From Letharia columbiana (Eukaryota > Ascomycota > Lecanoromycetes > Lecanorales > Parmeliaceae): DNA of 64,000 bases. The stretch is taken from NCBI RefSeq assembly GCF_014066305.1, contig NW_023501068.1:481501-545500 (forward strand). Reading direction: 5' to 3'. Below, piece after piece: positions 50,514-62,284 of this stretch; within the stretch, counting starts at the first letter, position 1, and every line of letters begins with the position of its first letter. The notes under the pieces were generated by a model. That model did not search any database and was not told where the DNA came from. It worked only from the letters and a program-made list of their open reading frames with translations. The translations under genes were made by a program, and so were the position numbers.

Positions 50514-51765
50514 AGGCTTCGGCCTGTTCGAGATTCGGTGCGTGTGTGGTAAAACGCTCACGTAGGGTTTTTCATTGACATTGGACTATAGGTCGCCTCA
50601 CCGCCAGCGCGTTTCTCGAATGCGGCTCGTAAGAAGGCTGGAAGACGTCATCATGATGGAAGGGGACGGGAAGCAGCATAGTCGGTGGATATTGTGGAAG
50701 CGTGGTTTGATCTTGTTTATTCGGAGATGTGCGGCCTCAGGGTAGTTAATCGCTCATTCACCTAACTGTTCAACTATCAGCCTTGCTAGCTCATAACTGG
50801 ACTTTCTCTTGCACCATCTGCTGGATCCTTAACCGATTTGTGAAATTCGAGGAAGCACTTCCGGGATTCGTTTCCCTTGTAGAGTCCATTTACACGCCCA
50901 GCAAACCCCGCCCCGCCCCGTAGCTCGCTGCGAGCGTGTATGTAGAGCTGACTAGACGCCATGATGGGACAATCCCTTCCTCCTCCATCCCCAACGAGAA
51001 CAAAACCACGAAAACGTATTCCATCCCACCATCCTCATCGCAAAATCCAAGGCTACTCTCCAAAACACAATCAGCCGAAACTTCCCTCCCCCTTCCCCCG
51101 TCACGTCATCGACCACGTATTCCCACCTCCCCAGTACCCCACCAGACGAGATTCCCGGCGACTCGATCGGAGAACCAAAACCCCGGGCCGAGTAATCTTA
51201 ACTTAAACAACCGTGTCGCTATATTCCGACATCGTGACCACTGCCATTTTCCAAAGTAGCGACCCCACAAGCATCGAGCCGATCGCATAAACACCTTTAA
51301 GGCCGACGCCGTAGCACGGTGTTGAGATCTATCTCGGTCGCTGCTGCTGAAAAACTAAAACTTTGAGAAGGGAGTTCGATCATGGCCTCTGGCTCAGCTT
51401 TCGTTCCTTCGGCTCCTGCGCTGTGCGTTGGGGGGTCCATGATAGAGGAGCGGTTTTCGAAGGAAGGGGGGAAGTGTATAGTGCCGCTGTTGGAAGCAGG
51501 ATTTTGTTGCGTGCAGATGCTCACGGTTCGCGAATTGAAATCTTTCTTTGGTGGTCGGGTTTTCGGTGTACCTAAAGTCAGTTTACTAAGTTATACCATG
51601 ACATTCTCATTAGACGCTAATATTTCAACGGCAAAGTTCTCTATAGCATCAGTTGAAAACACGTATACAAGTGGGTAAAGATGGCCACAGAACTTCCTCT
51701 GCTCGAAACGCTGGTAGCGCCAATCGTTGTGCCGAAACTACTAGTTCTAGACATGCGATGGCAAG
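50514..51765. other. Intergenic, no gene seen
   Basis: Downstream region of the precursor and 3' region of the HET-domain gene. Short frames only. Confidence 0.5.
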
Positions 51766-53514
51766 TCACACCAGATCTATCTGCTGCATAGGACTCTGCG
51801 CAGCCGCAACTGCTTCGCCATCCATGATTCCGTGGATGTAACATGTTCCAATGACCTCATACGCGTTGCCTTTCGGTCGTAGGAGGACAGGCACGAAACA
51901 ACCATAGAGCACGCTTATTATATCACCTTCCTTTCCAGCTTTGGGAATCCATCCCATGCGACCGCTTTCCGACATGCAAAAGCGGCGTTCTCTAGCTATG
52001 TCAATCACCTTTGTTTCTACATTGGTAACACGGACCAGGTCATAGCCATCCCAAGTTGAATCAGATTCTAATTCAGGATCGAACTGCTGCATGAACTCCC
52101 AGTAGCTGTTGAAATCGTTTTCATGATGTTGACGTAGTCTGCAGTTGTCTGTCCAATTTCCCCCGAGCAGAGTCCGCCAGAATGCCTGTTTGCGTATAGG
52201 TTCGGGAGCCTTCCAGCACGGCATACTTGTCAATTGTAATGCTTCTCGGAGTACATGAAGCTGGTCCATAGCACCTTCTGCTAGAAATTTGTGCAAATCG
52301 CCAATCCTAACTGTGACTTCCAGGCTACGGCTCGCTGATCTTGCAATCTTTTCCAATAGTAGTCCTGGGGCTGACAATGTATTATTTCGCACAGAGAGCC
52401 TTTTGGACTCATCGTAAGGACCGCAGGCTTCGAAGGGATCCTCCACAGTTTCAACCATGCTAGGAATGTCTTTTGAACGCGCGAGATTTGGCACCCAGGA
52501 TGGTGTTCCCAATGCGTCTTCCGAATAAACGCATAGAGATAGCACGTTTAAAGCTTCGTATTCAGCGATCCAAGCGACCGTGAAATCTTGGTATACTTTG
52601 CCTACTGCGATACGGTAGTCTGGCTGATATGGTAAGAGGGCACTATCACTAGCGATGGCAATGAGGCTGTAGAGTTTATCTCGACGATCTGTGGCCTGAC
52701 GTGATCGAGTCATTGCGGCGAGTTGAAGCAGGGTAGTGGGTCTATTGCGAAATTGTTTTATAACGGTGACCTGACCCATCGCTAGATGAGATGACATGTT
52801 TGAGAGCCGGAATCCAATGCCGAAGTCAAGCACTAGTTTAACGAAATTCGCCACGTCTTCGTAAGGGATAGTTCGGTCACCAGCAAAAATTGTTGCCTCA
52901 GAAGCACAAAGGACTTCCTGAAACGTCCAAGCTCGTCGGAACCAACTGTTACCGAAAAAAAGATTTAAAGAAGACAAGACCTCGTCTGTAAGTTTAGAAT
53001 ATAAGTCTTTGATGAGACTCCTCACAGCATGGGGATCACCAAGTACAGGGCCAGGCGGATATTCGAATTTCTCAAGGGCGTACGAAATGTAGTCAAAAGC
53101 TGCACCGTACAAGTCGCCATCCTCTCCCAGCCAGATAAATAGTCGTAAGCTTTCAGAGTAAATCTTCCGCATCAGTAAGACCTGCTGGGACCGTTCATCG
53201 AGATCGTCTTGGTTGATGCATATGGCATCAGCCCACACAGTCATGGGTTGATCCACTTGTCGGATTGTTTGCAGGGCGGCATGAAGGTTCTCGGTCACGT
53301 ATAGTATACCACTGATATTGTCCGGGCCTGTACAGGAAACCTTGCATGGAAATTTTGCGTCTCCCCAGACGTACGAGATTGTTGTATAGATTGTACCATC
53401 ACCCGGTTGCACTTCTCGCAGGGTGCAGTGCATATCGCTCCCGTAGGTACCAGGTTCAACAGCCAAGACCCTGTTAGTGCTCGCAAACAGTGAGGCCATA
53501 CAGAAACAACGCAT
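51766..53514 (-). CDS. HET-domain (heterokaryon incompatibility) protein
   Basis: One long exon encodes about 582 aa from the ATG at 53514. HET-domain blocks are in order: YTTISYVWGD, MTVWADAICINQDDLDERSQ, VLLMRKIYSESLRLFIWLGE, and later NSWFRRAWTFQEVLCASEAT. A downstream region shared by many HET proteins (SLIAIASDSALLPYQPDY; VLSLCVYSEDALGTPSWVP) is present, and the C-terminus is intact. HET proteins trigger cell death after fusion of unlike hyphae or act in related immunity-like responses. The N-terminus is uncertain: a good acceptor (GCACTAACAG) lies just inside the first codons, so an upstream exon may replace the first 17 residues. Confidence 0.85.
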   Translation of the reverse strand: MRCFCMASLFASTNRVLAVEPGTYGSDMHCTLREVQPGDGTIYTTISYVWGDAKFPCKVSCTGPDNISGILYVTENLHAALQTIRQVDQPMTVWADAICINQDDLDERSQQVLLMRKIYSESLRLFIWLGEDGDLYGAAFDYISYALEKFEYPPGPVLGDPHAVRSLIKDLYSKLTDEVLSSLNLFFGNSWFRRAWTFQEVLCASEATIFAGDRTIPYEDVANFVKLVLDFGIGFRLSNMSSHLAMGQVTVIKQFRNRPTTLLQLAAMTRSRQATDRRDKLYSLIAIASDSALLPYQPDYRIAVGKVYQDFTVAWIAEYEALNVLSLCVYSEDALGTPSWVPNLARSKDIPSMVETVEDPFEACGPYDESKRLSVRNNTLSAPGLLLEKIARSASRSLEVTVRIGDLHKFLAEGAMDQLHVLREALQLTSMPCWKAPEPIRKQAFWRTLLGGNWTDNCRLRQHHENDFNSYWEFMQQFDPELESDSTWDGYDLVRVTNVETKVIDIARERRFCMSESGRMGWIPKAGKEGDIISVLYGCFVPVLLRPKGNAYEVIGTCYIHGIMDGEAVAAAQSPMQQIDLV

Positions 53515-54589
53515 GCACAAGTAGATATGTAGATATATGATTGGGCATATCCAACACTGGGGCAGCTAAGAGCTTTTTGGACATCTGGACTGAGCAGATA
53601 GCCCGAAAAAGGCCCCAGCGCTAGAAAAACTCCCATGTCTGAGCGACATGCCCTGGAGTGAAATGAAGCTATACATAGGTGTGGGTGGGAGGGAGAACAA
53701 TAATATGGCTCTGAAGAGAACAATTCGAATGAAGAGCCCACTCCTTGTGCCCGGCATACAAATAGTACTCGCCATGCCCACCTGTCTCCCTAATATCGCA
53801 TATCGCATAGTCGCATAATGATGAAACGGCTGATCAAACAGCCACCAACGCTATGGCCTCATAATGGACCCACTAACCCACAGTCCAACTGTTAGTATTA
53901 GAAGGCGATTCGAGAGGCTTGTATACATACTTCCTGCTTGCAGCAAGAGACTGGTCCTGCATTGCTCGTCCCGAAGCATTAATTGCCTAAAGGCTGACGG
54001 GTTGAAACTCAAAGGTTATGACCAACAGCGCCTTGATGACACGTGCACGCGTTCTGTGATCCATGTTGGTGTGGTCGAAGAAAGGAAACGGCTGCCACCT
54101 CTAAACAAAGACGCCAGTCATACCGCGGCCACGCATACGGTATGATGGAAAGGTGAAGACTTACAGCAAGGCGAGAGATAAGCTAATCGGAGCTAGAATG
54201 ATAGCTCCGGAGCCAGCCACTCATCCAATCGGCTTTTGGGACAACCTGGCTAAATCCGGCAGCCAATTCCCAGATTAAAATCGAGAATATGCTTCATACT
54301 TATCATTGAAGGTACCATGCACAATACGTCGCCCCACCTATGACATAGGGGCGGATACTAGAACTGATGATGTTCTTTGTAACACTTACCCTTTATACGC
54401 CCGGCCTCTCATATTTCTACAAAGGTCTGTAGTGCCTTCTCTGTCGGTCGCCACCTGCAAGGAATCTCTTGCAAAATCTCACCCAAACCCGGACCGGAGT
54501 GATAACACCTCCCTAGCTGTTACGAGCGTACCCTACATCTCCCTTAACACACCATCCAGCCCTATTGCCTATTAGAGTCTAGCGTATCT
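53515..54589. other. Intergenic, upstream region of the HET gene
   Basis: No gene recognised apart from a possible unplaced first exon of the HET gene. It includes the unmutated copy of a duplicated segment (53692-53892) and runs into the AT-rich block. Confidence 0.5.
53692..53892 (+). repeat. Unmutated copy of a direct duplication
   Basis: This segment can be aligned by eye with 55866-56062. The other copy differs mainly by C to T and G to A changes, and the last ~40 bases (CCTCATAATGGACCCACTAA and onward) are almost identical. Confidence 0.8.
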
Positions 54590-54719
54590 TAATAAAGACA
54601 TCTATTACTACTTAATATCTTCTATCTATATAGTTATTCGATATCTAATTAACTTATTTAATATATCTATATCTATATTATATTTATATCGATTCTAATA
54701 CTATAATTAAATTATCTTA

Positions 54720-55100
54720 TTAATATATATAATAGAATAAGATAGAGCTAAGCTTAAAAATCTTAAATTTATATATATAGTTAATTATAAATTTATTAGA
54801 TCTACGCTTTTTAATTAGATCGACTAAGTTATCGTAAATAAATAAATTAGTATTCGCAACTATTAAAATCTCTTACTCTACTTTTAACTCTTTAATAACT
54901 TTACTATTTTCTATTAAAATTTTAAGATTTTTTTTTTAAATTATAGAGCGAAGATTACGCTTTTTAATAATCTAAAAATTATAATATTTAATCTTATAAT
55001 TATTAAAAGATAAGAATCTTAAATCTTACTTATTAAAGTTCTTTTTGCTTATTAAAGTTCGCTTATTAAAGTTTACTCGACAGTTCTAATTAAAAAATAG
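54720..55100 (+). repeat. Dispersed RIP repeat, copy A
   Basis: Shares long runs (AGATAGAGCTAAGCTTAAAA; TTAATTAGATCGACTAAGTT) with copies at about 60915-61300 and 62285-62650 in the same orientation. Confidence 0.8.
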
Positions 55101-55574
55101 ATATATATTATTTAATTTTAGAATAACTTTTTTATTTTCTATTAAAATTTTAATTTTTTTTTTTTAAATTTTAGAATATAATATAAGCTTTTAGAAAAAA
55201 AATAAACTATTAAATTTAATCTTATAAATATTTTAAAATAAAGAGTTTTAATATCGCTTATTAAAAACTTATATACTCTTTTAAGAATACTCTTTAATAT
55301 AAGCTTAGATAGTCGAGTGATAATAATTTTAATAATTTTCGAAATTATTTCTCTTCGTCCTCGATTCGAATTCATAAATCTTTCTCTCTAAAAAATCGTA
55401 AAATCGTAAAATCGTAAAAATCGTAAAACTAATAAAAAGTATAAAAATTATAAAAATAAAAATATTAATAATTAATATAAGTAAACTATAATAGATATTA
55501 AAATTAACTTCTTATTAATTAAATCTAAATTAATTTAAAATTAATTAACTCTCTAGAAATCTATTATAAATATA

Positions 55575-55810
55575 TCTTCTCTTTTTTCTATTTTAAATTT
55601 TACTTTATTTTTTTTTTCAATTATAGAACTTATTTTACGCTTTCTAATAATTTAAGATTTATAAAATTCGATCTTATAGTTCTAAGTAAATCTTAAATTA
55701 AAGTATTTTTACTCTTTAAGAGTCGAATTTAATCTCGAAATTAGATTTAAAAATTAATTACTTTTTATAAATTTAATTTATAAGTTTAAACTTATTTATA
55801 ATAGTTAAAT
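55575..55810 (+). repeat. Dispersed RIP repeat with an inverted partner
   Basis: The reverse complement of about 60240-60480 matches this segment, including TCAATTATAGAACTTATTTT and TTTAATTTATAAGTTTAAAC. Confidence 0.78.
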
Positions 55811-55865
55811 AGTATATTTATAATAGTTAAATAAAGATTAATATATATAAATTTAATTATAAAAA

Positions 55866-56062
55866 AAAGAATAATAATATAGCTTTAAAAGAGAATAATT
55901 TAAATAAAGAATTTGTTATTAGTATAGTAACTATATAAATAGTACTCGCTATAAATATCTATCTCTCTATTATTATATATCGCATATTGATGGAACGATT
56001 AATTAAATAATTACACAAACTATAGCCTCATAATGGACCCACTAACCCACAGTTCCACTGTT
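55866..56062 (+). repeat. RIP-mutated copy of the 53692-53892 segment
   Basis: Aligns to the clean copy with mostly C to T and G to A substitutions; mutation fades toward the right border, where the sequence is almost identical up to 56062. Confidence 0.8.
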
Positions 56063-56489
56063 GCGAATTGTTACGCTGTATGCGTCTTTGTCTGACAGAC
56101 GCAAATATCCCCGACCACGGGGCCGGCATATCATGTCTGACGTGGATGATGTGGCAGAAGTTGGTCCATGCTTCCTTGACACAGAACCAGAGATTTACCC
56201 TATGCAGTGCCCTGGAACGCAGTGCCTATTCTGCTTGGGAGATGATAAGCTGGCGGCGGACACACGAACTCGATGTTTTGCAAAGCCATTCACCCTATCT
56301 CGGCATGTGCACACTCAACATCTCAAATACCTTCCGGAAGGCAAATTATTCACCTGCCCGCACCCTGCATGCTCATTGCATTCCGTTCAACTTACAAATC
56401 ACAGCCACTTCAAATCCCATGCCTTGCAGGACCATAACATCGTCCATACTATCTCCGCTGGCATTCTCAGGATGAGCCTCAAGAGCTAG
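56063..56489 (+). pseudogene. C-terminal fragment of a FluG/DUF3435-like Cys-His protein
   Basis: An open frame abutting the RIP block encodes a Cys/His-rich tail: QCPGTQCLFCLGDDKLAADT, RHVHTQHLKYLPEG, FTCPHPACSLHSVQLTNH and FKSHALQDHNI. This pattern (CxxC ... HxxxxH ... CPHPxC ... H) recalls the C-terminus of fungal proteins annotated as FluG-domain or DUF3435, a group related to transposon tyrosine recombinases. The rest of the protein is missing; the left border falls at the end of the duplicated segment. Family recall is from memory, so the call is tentative. Confidence 0.5.
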
Positions 56490-57393
56490 GGGAGTCCGGA
56501 TTCGGTATTGTCCCTGTTCATCAACAATGAGCAAGTTGAGGACAGAGTTAAACAAATCAAACAGTCTCATTCGCATCTGGTACGGCCGGCAGGGGACAGC
56601 TTGTAGCGAGCAACTGAGCTTGGCAAAACGGAAGTGGTTGACTTGCTACTTTGACGCGGTGCTGTCCCAGCTATCAGTGACTGTCAAGGTTGTCTCCCTG
56701 TGGAAGTCGCAGAGCAACATAGCCACCATGAGGTTTTAAAGTGCCTGAGACAAGCTCGCTAACAATCGTGGCAATTCATCAATGAGATTGATGGGTAGGT
56801 GGAACATGGCTTTAGCTTCTACAACAATGTATGACATCAGGTCATGGGTGGGCGTTGACTGCGCATTACAATGTCCATGAAACTGCAGCTGTACAAGCAC
56901 GCATATTGGTCGAAGATCTGTGATAGCAACCTTATGTTGAGGATATTGCTATATTGGAATTATACCAGTGATTGTGATGCAGCAGCGGTGGTGCAGGTGT
57001 AGGCGAAAAGGGAGAAGAGGTAGATTGTGTGAAATGCTCAATTGTGTCCTCCTGACATACTCTCTACTCAATGTGATCTTGAAGTGACAGTAACAAAGTA
57101 GTATGTATTGGTCTTTCGTCAACACTCTTATATGGGGCACGGTAAATGTAGTCTTCACCACAGCTATCTATTTTTCAGGATAAAACAGCTTCGTAGCACC
57201 CGAGGCTGTATAGTTTCCCTGGAAGCATGCATATTAGACAACGTGACATGTGTGATAGGAATGTTTGTGATCAAGGGCCTCTCAAGACTGTCGCTTGTCG
57301 CATTCCGACGGCCAATCCAAGCTTTCGGGTACTCCATCCTTTTCTGTTTGCCAGACCCTCTGATCTGCCTTGATGAGTCCCGCTAAAAACGAC
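56490..57393. other. Intergenic, no gene seen
   Basis: Between the FluG-like fragment and the 3' end of the P450. No coding pattern recognised. Confidence 0.5.
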
Positions 57394-59091
57394 TCATTTG
57401 GCCCCGAATGTAGAGAATGAAGCTTCGTACTTGGATGCTTCCTCCTCGATAAGCGATGCGTGTCCGGCACTGCGAACGGTGGGCTTCACAGGGAATGGCT
57501 CATTGAGGGTTTGGTGATTGAGTCTCTCGTCGTCGATTGGACCGTTCTAGAGACGTCTCATATGTTAGTGACTCGTTATTCTGAACCAAAGATGAGGAAT
57601 AGAAAGGCAAACGTGTAACGAACCGGACTCAATTCGAAACAATAAAGCAAACGGGCATATGCAATGAACAGAGCTTGCTCCGCAACTTTCGAGCCGACGC
57701 AGATTCGACGGCCGCCTCCAAACCCCCAGAAGTTGGGTGTCTTATCGGCTCCTGAACTGTCAATCCATCTCTCGGGCTGGAATTCATGGGCATTGTCAAA
57801 CTCGCTCGACAGCCCGATTGAGTTGATCAGGAAGCTTGTGCCGGCAGGGATAAAGTGCCCATCAAACTCCAGGTGCTCGGTGAGTTGGTGGGGTGGAACA
57901 ATGGGGACGGTCGGTCGCCAGCGTAGAACCTCTTTGATCATGGCGGCTACGTAGGGCATGGCCGACAGATCAGACATCCGGGGAAGCCGGAGCGATTCAC
58001 CATCCGTGCACACTCGATCGACTTCCTCGCGTGCCCACGACTGGGCTTCGGGGCGCGTGACCATGGCCATGATGAACACGTTCATCGTCATGCGGGTGTT
58101 GTCACCGCCGGCTGCCATTACAGACGTAGCCAGGTACATGGCCTCTTCATCATCTCCAGAAAACTTCACATCTGGATGAAGAAGAACGTCGCGGACGAAT
58201 GAGGGCGGCGCCGAGCCGTTACTCACGGCGGTTTTGATGGGCTTCCACCATTCCTGGAAGACACGGCGGTGGAAGGAGCCCATCTGAGCCCAGAAACGCC
58301 GCCAAGGCTGTAGGAAATGGGGGAGCTTGCTGACCGAAGGGAAGAAATCCACGTAGCTCCGGTTGATGGTCGTGACAAACTCGATCGTTACCCTCTGATA
58401 GTCGTCGAGCTGCGCTCTGGTCTTGTTGAGGGGGTAGCCCATCACGATCCGGTAAAGCACGGATGTGGCATAGCGATAGTTGTGAGCAAACCACAAGTTG
58501 GGCTCCCGAAGATATCGGCGCAGCATGTCCACGCTCTCGAGCTCCTGCATGCCAGCGTAGACCTGGAGATTCGAGCCGCTGAGCAACTGATGCATCACAC
58601 GGCGTCCCTCTCGCCATTGTTCTTCTTGTCGTATCACTGTGCGCTTTCCGTTGCTCACAAGATCACTCGCGACGGGCATATGGGGTCTCTCGTTGGTAAT
58701 CTTCCCTCGCTTGGCTATGATTTCCGAGACGACGCGGTCCGAGTTGAGCACAACCCACGTCTTGGATCCCATTCGCAGCGTCACCATTTCACCGTACGAT
58801 ATCAAGGAGGCCAGCTGCCGAATGTTTAGACCAAGGCGCATTCTCCTGTTGGACAGGTTTGAGACTCACCCACTTATTGAATGAAAGGGCTCCGCGGCGG
58901 GCTTGCATCATCTGTGGCAAGTTTCCCAAGACCGGTACGCCCGGTGGCCCTGGTGGCATTGCCCATCTTTTTGTGCCAGGCGACCATTTCAAGTCGGTAG
59001 GTTTTAAGAACTGAACGAGCGCTACGCAGCTGCTGCATAGCAAGAGAAAGAGACCCAAATAGGGGGAGTACGAGCTTTCGATTGGGTACAT
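57394..59091 (-). CDS. Microsomal cytochrome P450
   Basis: Exons 58870-59091, 57624-58814 and 57394-57546 sum to exactly 522 codons (521 aa). The N-terminal anchor is YLGLFLLLCSSCVALVQFL, then the proline hinge MPPGPPGVPVLGNL. The I-helix motif is AGGDNTR, the K-helix KEVLRWRP, and the heme loop FGGGRRICVG near residue 440. The last exon supplies the usual C-terminus (EPFPVKPTVRSAGHASLIEE), which a single-exon reading would miss. Introns are 55 and 77 bp. This looks like a fungal secondary-metabolism P450 of the OrdA-like type; the substrate is unknown. It is intact while sitting between two RIP blocks, which suggests selection. Confidence 0.92.
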
Positions 59092-59529
59092 GCTGGCAGC
59101 CACGGGTTAAGAGACAAGATGGCCTTGGTAGTTCTGATGCTTGTCGGCGCATTGAGAAGAAAGAAATGGAGAGGGTCGCTGGGAAGGATGGACGAAGGAC
59201 CAAAGCCTGATTAGTAGCACTTCCCTTCCTTATCCGGTTGAACCCTATCTGCTCCATGAACTCGCGCATTAAGGATGGTCATACTCGGCCATCCATGAGG
59301 ATTGGCATTCATAGTTGCCCTGTGGGGCGTGTTCCGTCTCACCTGCATAAAGCGGTACGTATCTACATGGGGCGAATTGCATTTTGGGCGAATACCCCTA
59401 CACCAAATTCCACCCAAAATTGGGGTATGATTCGGTAATTTACCATTGCTCGGGGTATGATTCGATAAGTTGTCGAAAAGGCCTCAAACTACAAAGGAGA
59501 TAATCCGCGATCTAGCCTGTCCGACTATA
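59092..59529. other. P450 upstream region with short repeats
   Basis: Holds the P450 promoter. A 17-base motif (GGGGTATGATTCGGTAA) at 59422 recurs at 59452 with one mismatch, next to the transposon terminus. Confidence 0.55.
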
Positions 59530-59627
59530 GAATACTCGTTTCCACCCCCATTTGCACGTTACCCCCATTTGCACGCTCTGAAATCCGATAAATCCGACGC
59601 AATACCAAAATGCCTATTATTTACCAA
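59530..59627 (+). repeat. Unmutated transposon terminal sequence
   Basis: ACCCCCATTTGCACG is repeated at 59544-59558 and 59561-59575, followed by AAATCCGATAAATCCGACGC. The same terminal sequence appears RIP-mutated at 62716-62760 and inverted near 63356. It marks the edge of the right AT-rich block and probably the end of a DNA transposon. Confidence 0.65.
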
Positions 59628-60239
59628 CTCTATGTAATAAATTAATATAATAATAATAAGCTTTTATTACTATTAAGACTCTATAAGAAAATATTTAAAT
59701 TACTATTTTTTAAAATTAATTTATCTATTAAATATTTAATTTATCTATTCTTATCTTTATTTTTATTCTCTATTATTTCTTTTAATATTTTAATATTTTC
59801 TATCTTTTCTATATCTCTTTATCTTCTTATATTTAAATATATTTTAAATTATCTTATTATTATTATTATAATTATAAGCGATACTTTTTATAATATTTAA
59901 TTATCTTTAAATAAAGTTAGATATAATATTTTTCTATTATTTTAATAAACTTATAATACTTATCTATATTAAATTATATTCTTTTTTCTATTACTTTCTC
60001 TTATTAAGATTATTATTAATAATATAAATTAATAGCTTATTAAATAATATTAAATAATATACTTTTTTAACTTTTATAATAGTATTAAATTAATATTTTT
60101 AATCTTAGTTTAAATTTAATAAGATTAAGAGTATATATAATTATATTATATATTAAAATTATATTATATTAATATTAATTTTATAATAATAATATTTTAA
60201 CTTTAAATAGCTTTTAATATTATAATTTTAATAGCTATT

Positions 60240-60480
60240 ATTTTATTTATTTATAAGTTTAAACTTATAAATTAAATTTATAAAAGTAATCTATTTTTAT
60301 ATCTAATTTCGAGATTAAAATTCGACTCTCGAAGAGTGAAAATACTTTAATTTAAGATTTACTTAGAATAATAAGAATTAAGATTAAATTTTATAAATCT
60401 TAAATTATTAGAAAGTGTAAAATAAGTTCTATAATTGAAAATAATAATAGTAAAGTTTAATAGAAAAAAGAAGTTATATA
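60240..60480 (-). repeat. Inverted copy of the 55575-55810 repeat
   Basis: Reverse-complement match to the left block across about 235 bases, with RIP-type differences. Confidence 0.78.
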
Positions 60481-60914
60481 AATAATAGATTTCTAAATAA
60501 CGTATAAATAAGAGTAAAAACGAATAGAAGAATTTCTTTAATCGTATTTAATATAAATAATTTCTAATTATATCTTACTCTACGCTTTAAGATTTATAGA
60601 GTTTATCTCCTTCGAAGACGCTTTCGAATATCTCTTATACTAAAAGACTTAAATACTTAATACGCTTTAGAGATATTCGACTCGAAGTAGAAGTGTAAAT
60701 ATAGTCTAGAGATATCTATACTTTACGCTATAAATAAAAATACCTCTACTTAAATCTCTATAGAGACTTTAAAGAAATAATTTCTAATAAATATTTATTA
60801 TATCTATAACTAACTTACTTAAATAAACTATTATAATAAGTATAAATCTTTATTAAATTATATTTTTAAGTAATAGTAAAGTATCGAATTATACTTTTTT
60901 TCTAAATATAATTT

Positions 60915-61300
60915 AATATTAATATATATAAAAGAATAAGATAAAGTTAAATTAGAAAATCTTAAATTTATATATATAGCTAATTATAAATTTAGAGTTA
61001 TTATATCTTTTAACTAGACTAGCTAACTTATCGCGAATAAATAAATTAGCGTATCATAATTATTAAAATCTCGCCCTTCCGCGTCTCTCTTATTAAAAAA
61101 ATAGATATATATTATTAATATATAGAATAACTTTTTTATTTTCTATTAAATTTTAGACATTTTTTTAAAATTTTAAAGCGCTATTTATGCTTTTCGAATT
61201 TATAAGAATTTCAAAATTTAGTCTTATAATTATTAAAGCGTAAGAAATTCAAATATCGCTTATTAAAGTTCGCTCGATAGTCGAATAGCTCTAATTAGAT
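60915..61300 (+). repeat. Dispersed RIP repeat, copy B
   Basis: Aligns with copies A (54720-55100) and C (62285-62650), sharing TCTTAAATTTATATATATAG and GCGAATAAATAAATTAGCG. Confidence 0.75.
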
Positions 61301-61450
61301 ATATATTATTTAATTCTAGAATAACTCTTTTATTTTCTATTAAAATTTTAAGATTTTTTTTCAAATTATAGAACGAAATATAGACTTTTAGAAAAAAAAA
61401 AATTATTAAATTTAGTGCTATAACTATTAAAGTATAAGAAATTTAAATAT

Positions 61451-61500
61451 CGCTTATTAAAGTTCGCTTATTAAAGATCGCTTATTAAAGATCGCTTATC
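61451..61500 (+). repeat. 14-bp tandem repeat
   Basis: CGCTTATTAAAGTT / CGCTTATTAAAGAT is present about 3.5 times; shorter versions occur at about 55020-55080 and 62600-62630, at the same place within the dispersed repeat. Confidence 0.8.
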
Positions 61501-62284
61501 TACTTACTCGATAGTTCTAATTAAAAAAATAATTATAAATTTAATTTATAGATCTTTACTCGTAGATATATAATCTAATAAGAATTTATACTTTTAAGAT
61601 ATAATTCGATAATATACTCTTATATTTTTATTCTCTAAACTATAAAATTCTTATAAAATTCTATTTTATCTTATATTTTCATATCTCTTATTAAAAAAAT
61701 AAGATATAAATTTATAAATTATTATTTCTCGAAGTATAAAAATATAAGTTATTATTTCTTAAAATATAAAAATATAAAATATTAATAACTCGTAGATATA
61801 GCTATCTCGATATTTATATATAAGAGTTTTATTAATTATTATATAATAAGATAGTATTAAGAAATTATTATAATTTAACTTATATATATATATAATATAA
61901 AAGATATTAATTATTCTATATAGTTTATAAGTATATATATATACGACGCTAAGTCTACGCTAGTAACTCTATAAGTATCTCTAAGATATCTTATAATAAT
62001 AATCTATAAAAAATAGAGAAATATTATATTTTATAGCAAGAAGTATATATATATGATTTTTTAAACGTCGAAAAGATATAAAGATATTAGATTAATTAGT
62101 AATATATATTTCGTAAATTCTTCTATCGTAATAAAAGTCTTTCGAATAGTATTGAAGTAAGATATTAGACGATTTCAATTCGTCTAAATATATATTATTC
62201 GATATTCTTCTATAGAGATTTAATTAACTATAATAATTTAACTACGATCGACGTAATAGAATCTTCTCTTATAACGTTATTATA

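Larger units (their letters stand above)
54590..56062. repeat. RIP-mutated AT-rich transposon-derived block
   Basis: Base composition jumps to very high A+T with hardly any CpA or TpG while CpG survives (for example TACGC, TCGAC). This is the signature of repeat-induced point mutation. The block has no coding capacity and shares segments with the right-hand block. Confidence 0.88.

Noticed and set aside
50018..50561. Repetitive frames (Ser/Tyr-rich and Val-rich) on the minus strand and a Thr-rich frame on the plus strand
   Set aside because: They are shadows of the precursor repeats; only the plus frame joined to the signal-peptide exon has KR sites and a secretion signal.
55142..55375. 77-codon frame in the AT-rich block
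   Set aside because: Low-complexity Ile/Lys/Leu product expected from RIP-mutated DNA; no gene.
56949..57161. Short frames between the FluG-like fragment and the P450
   Set aside because: No ATG context, no domain, and lengths expected by chance.
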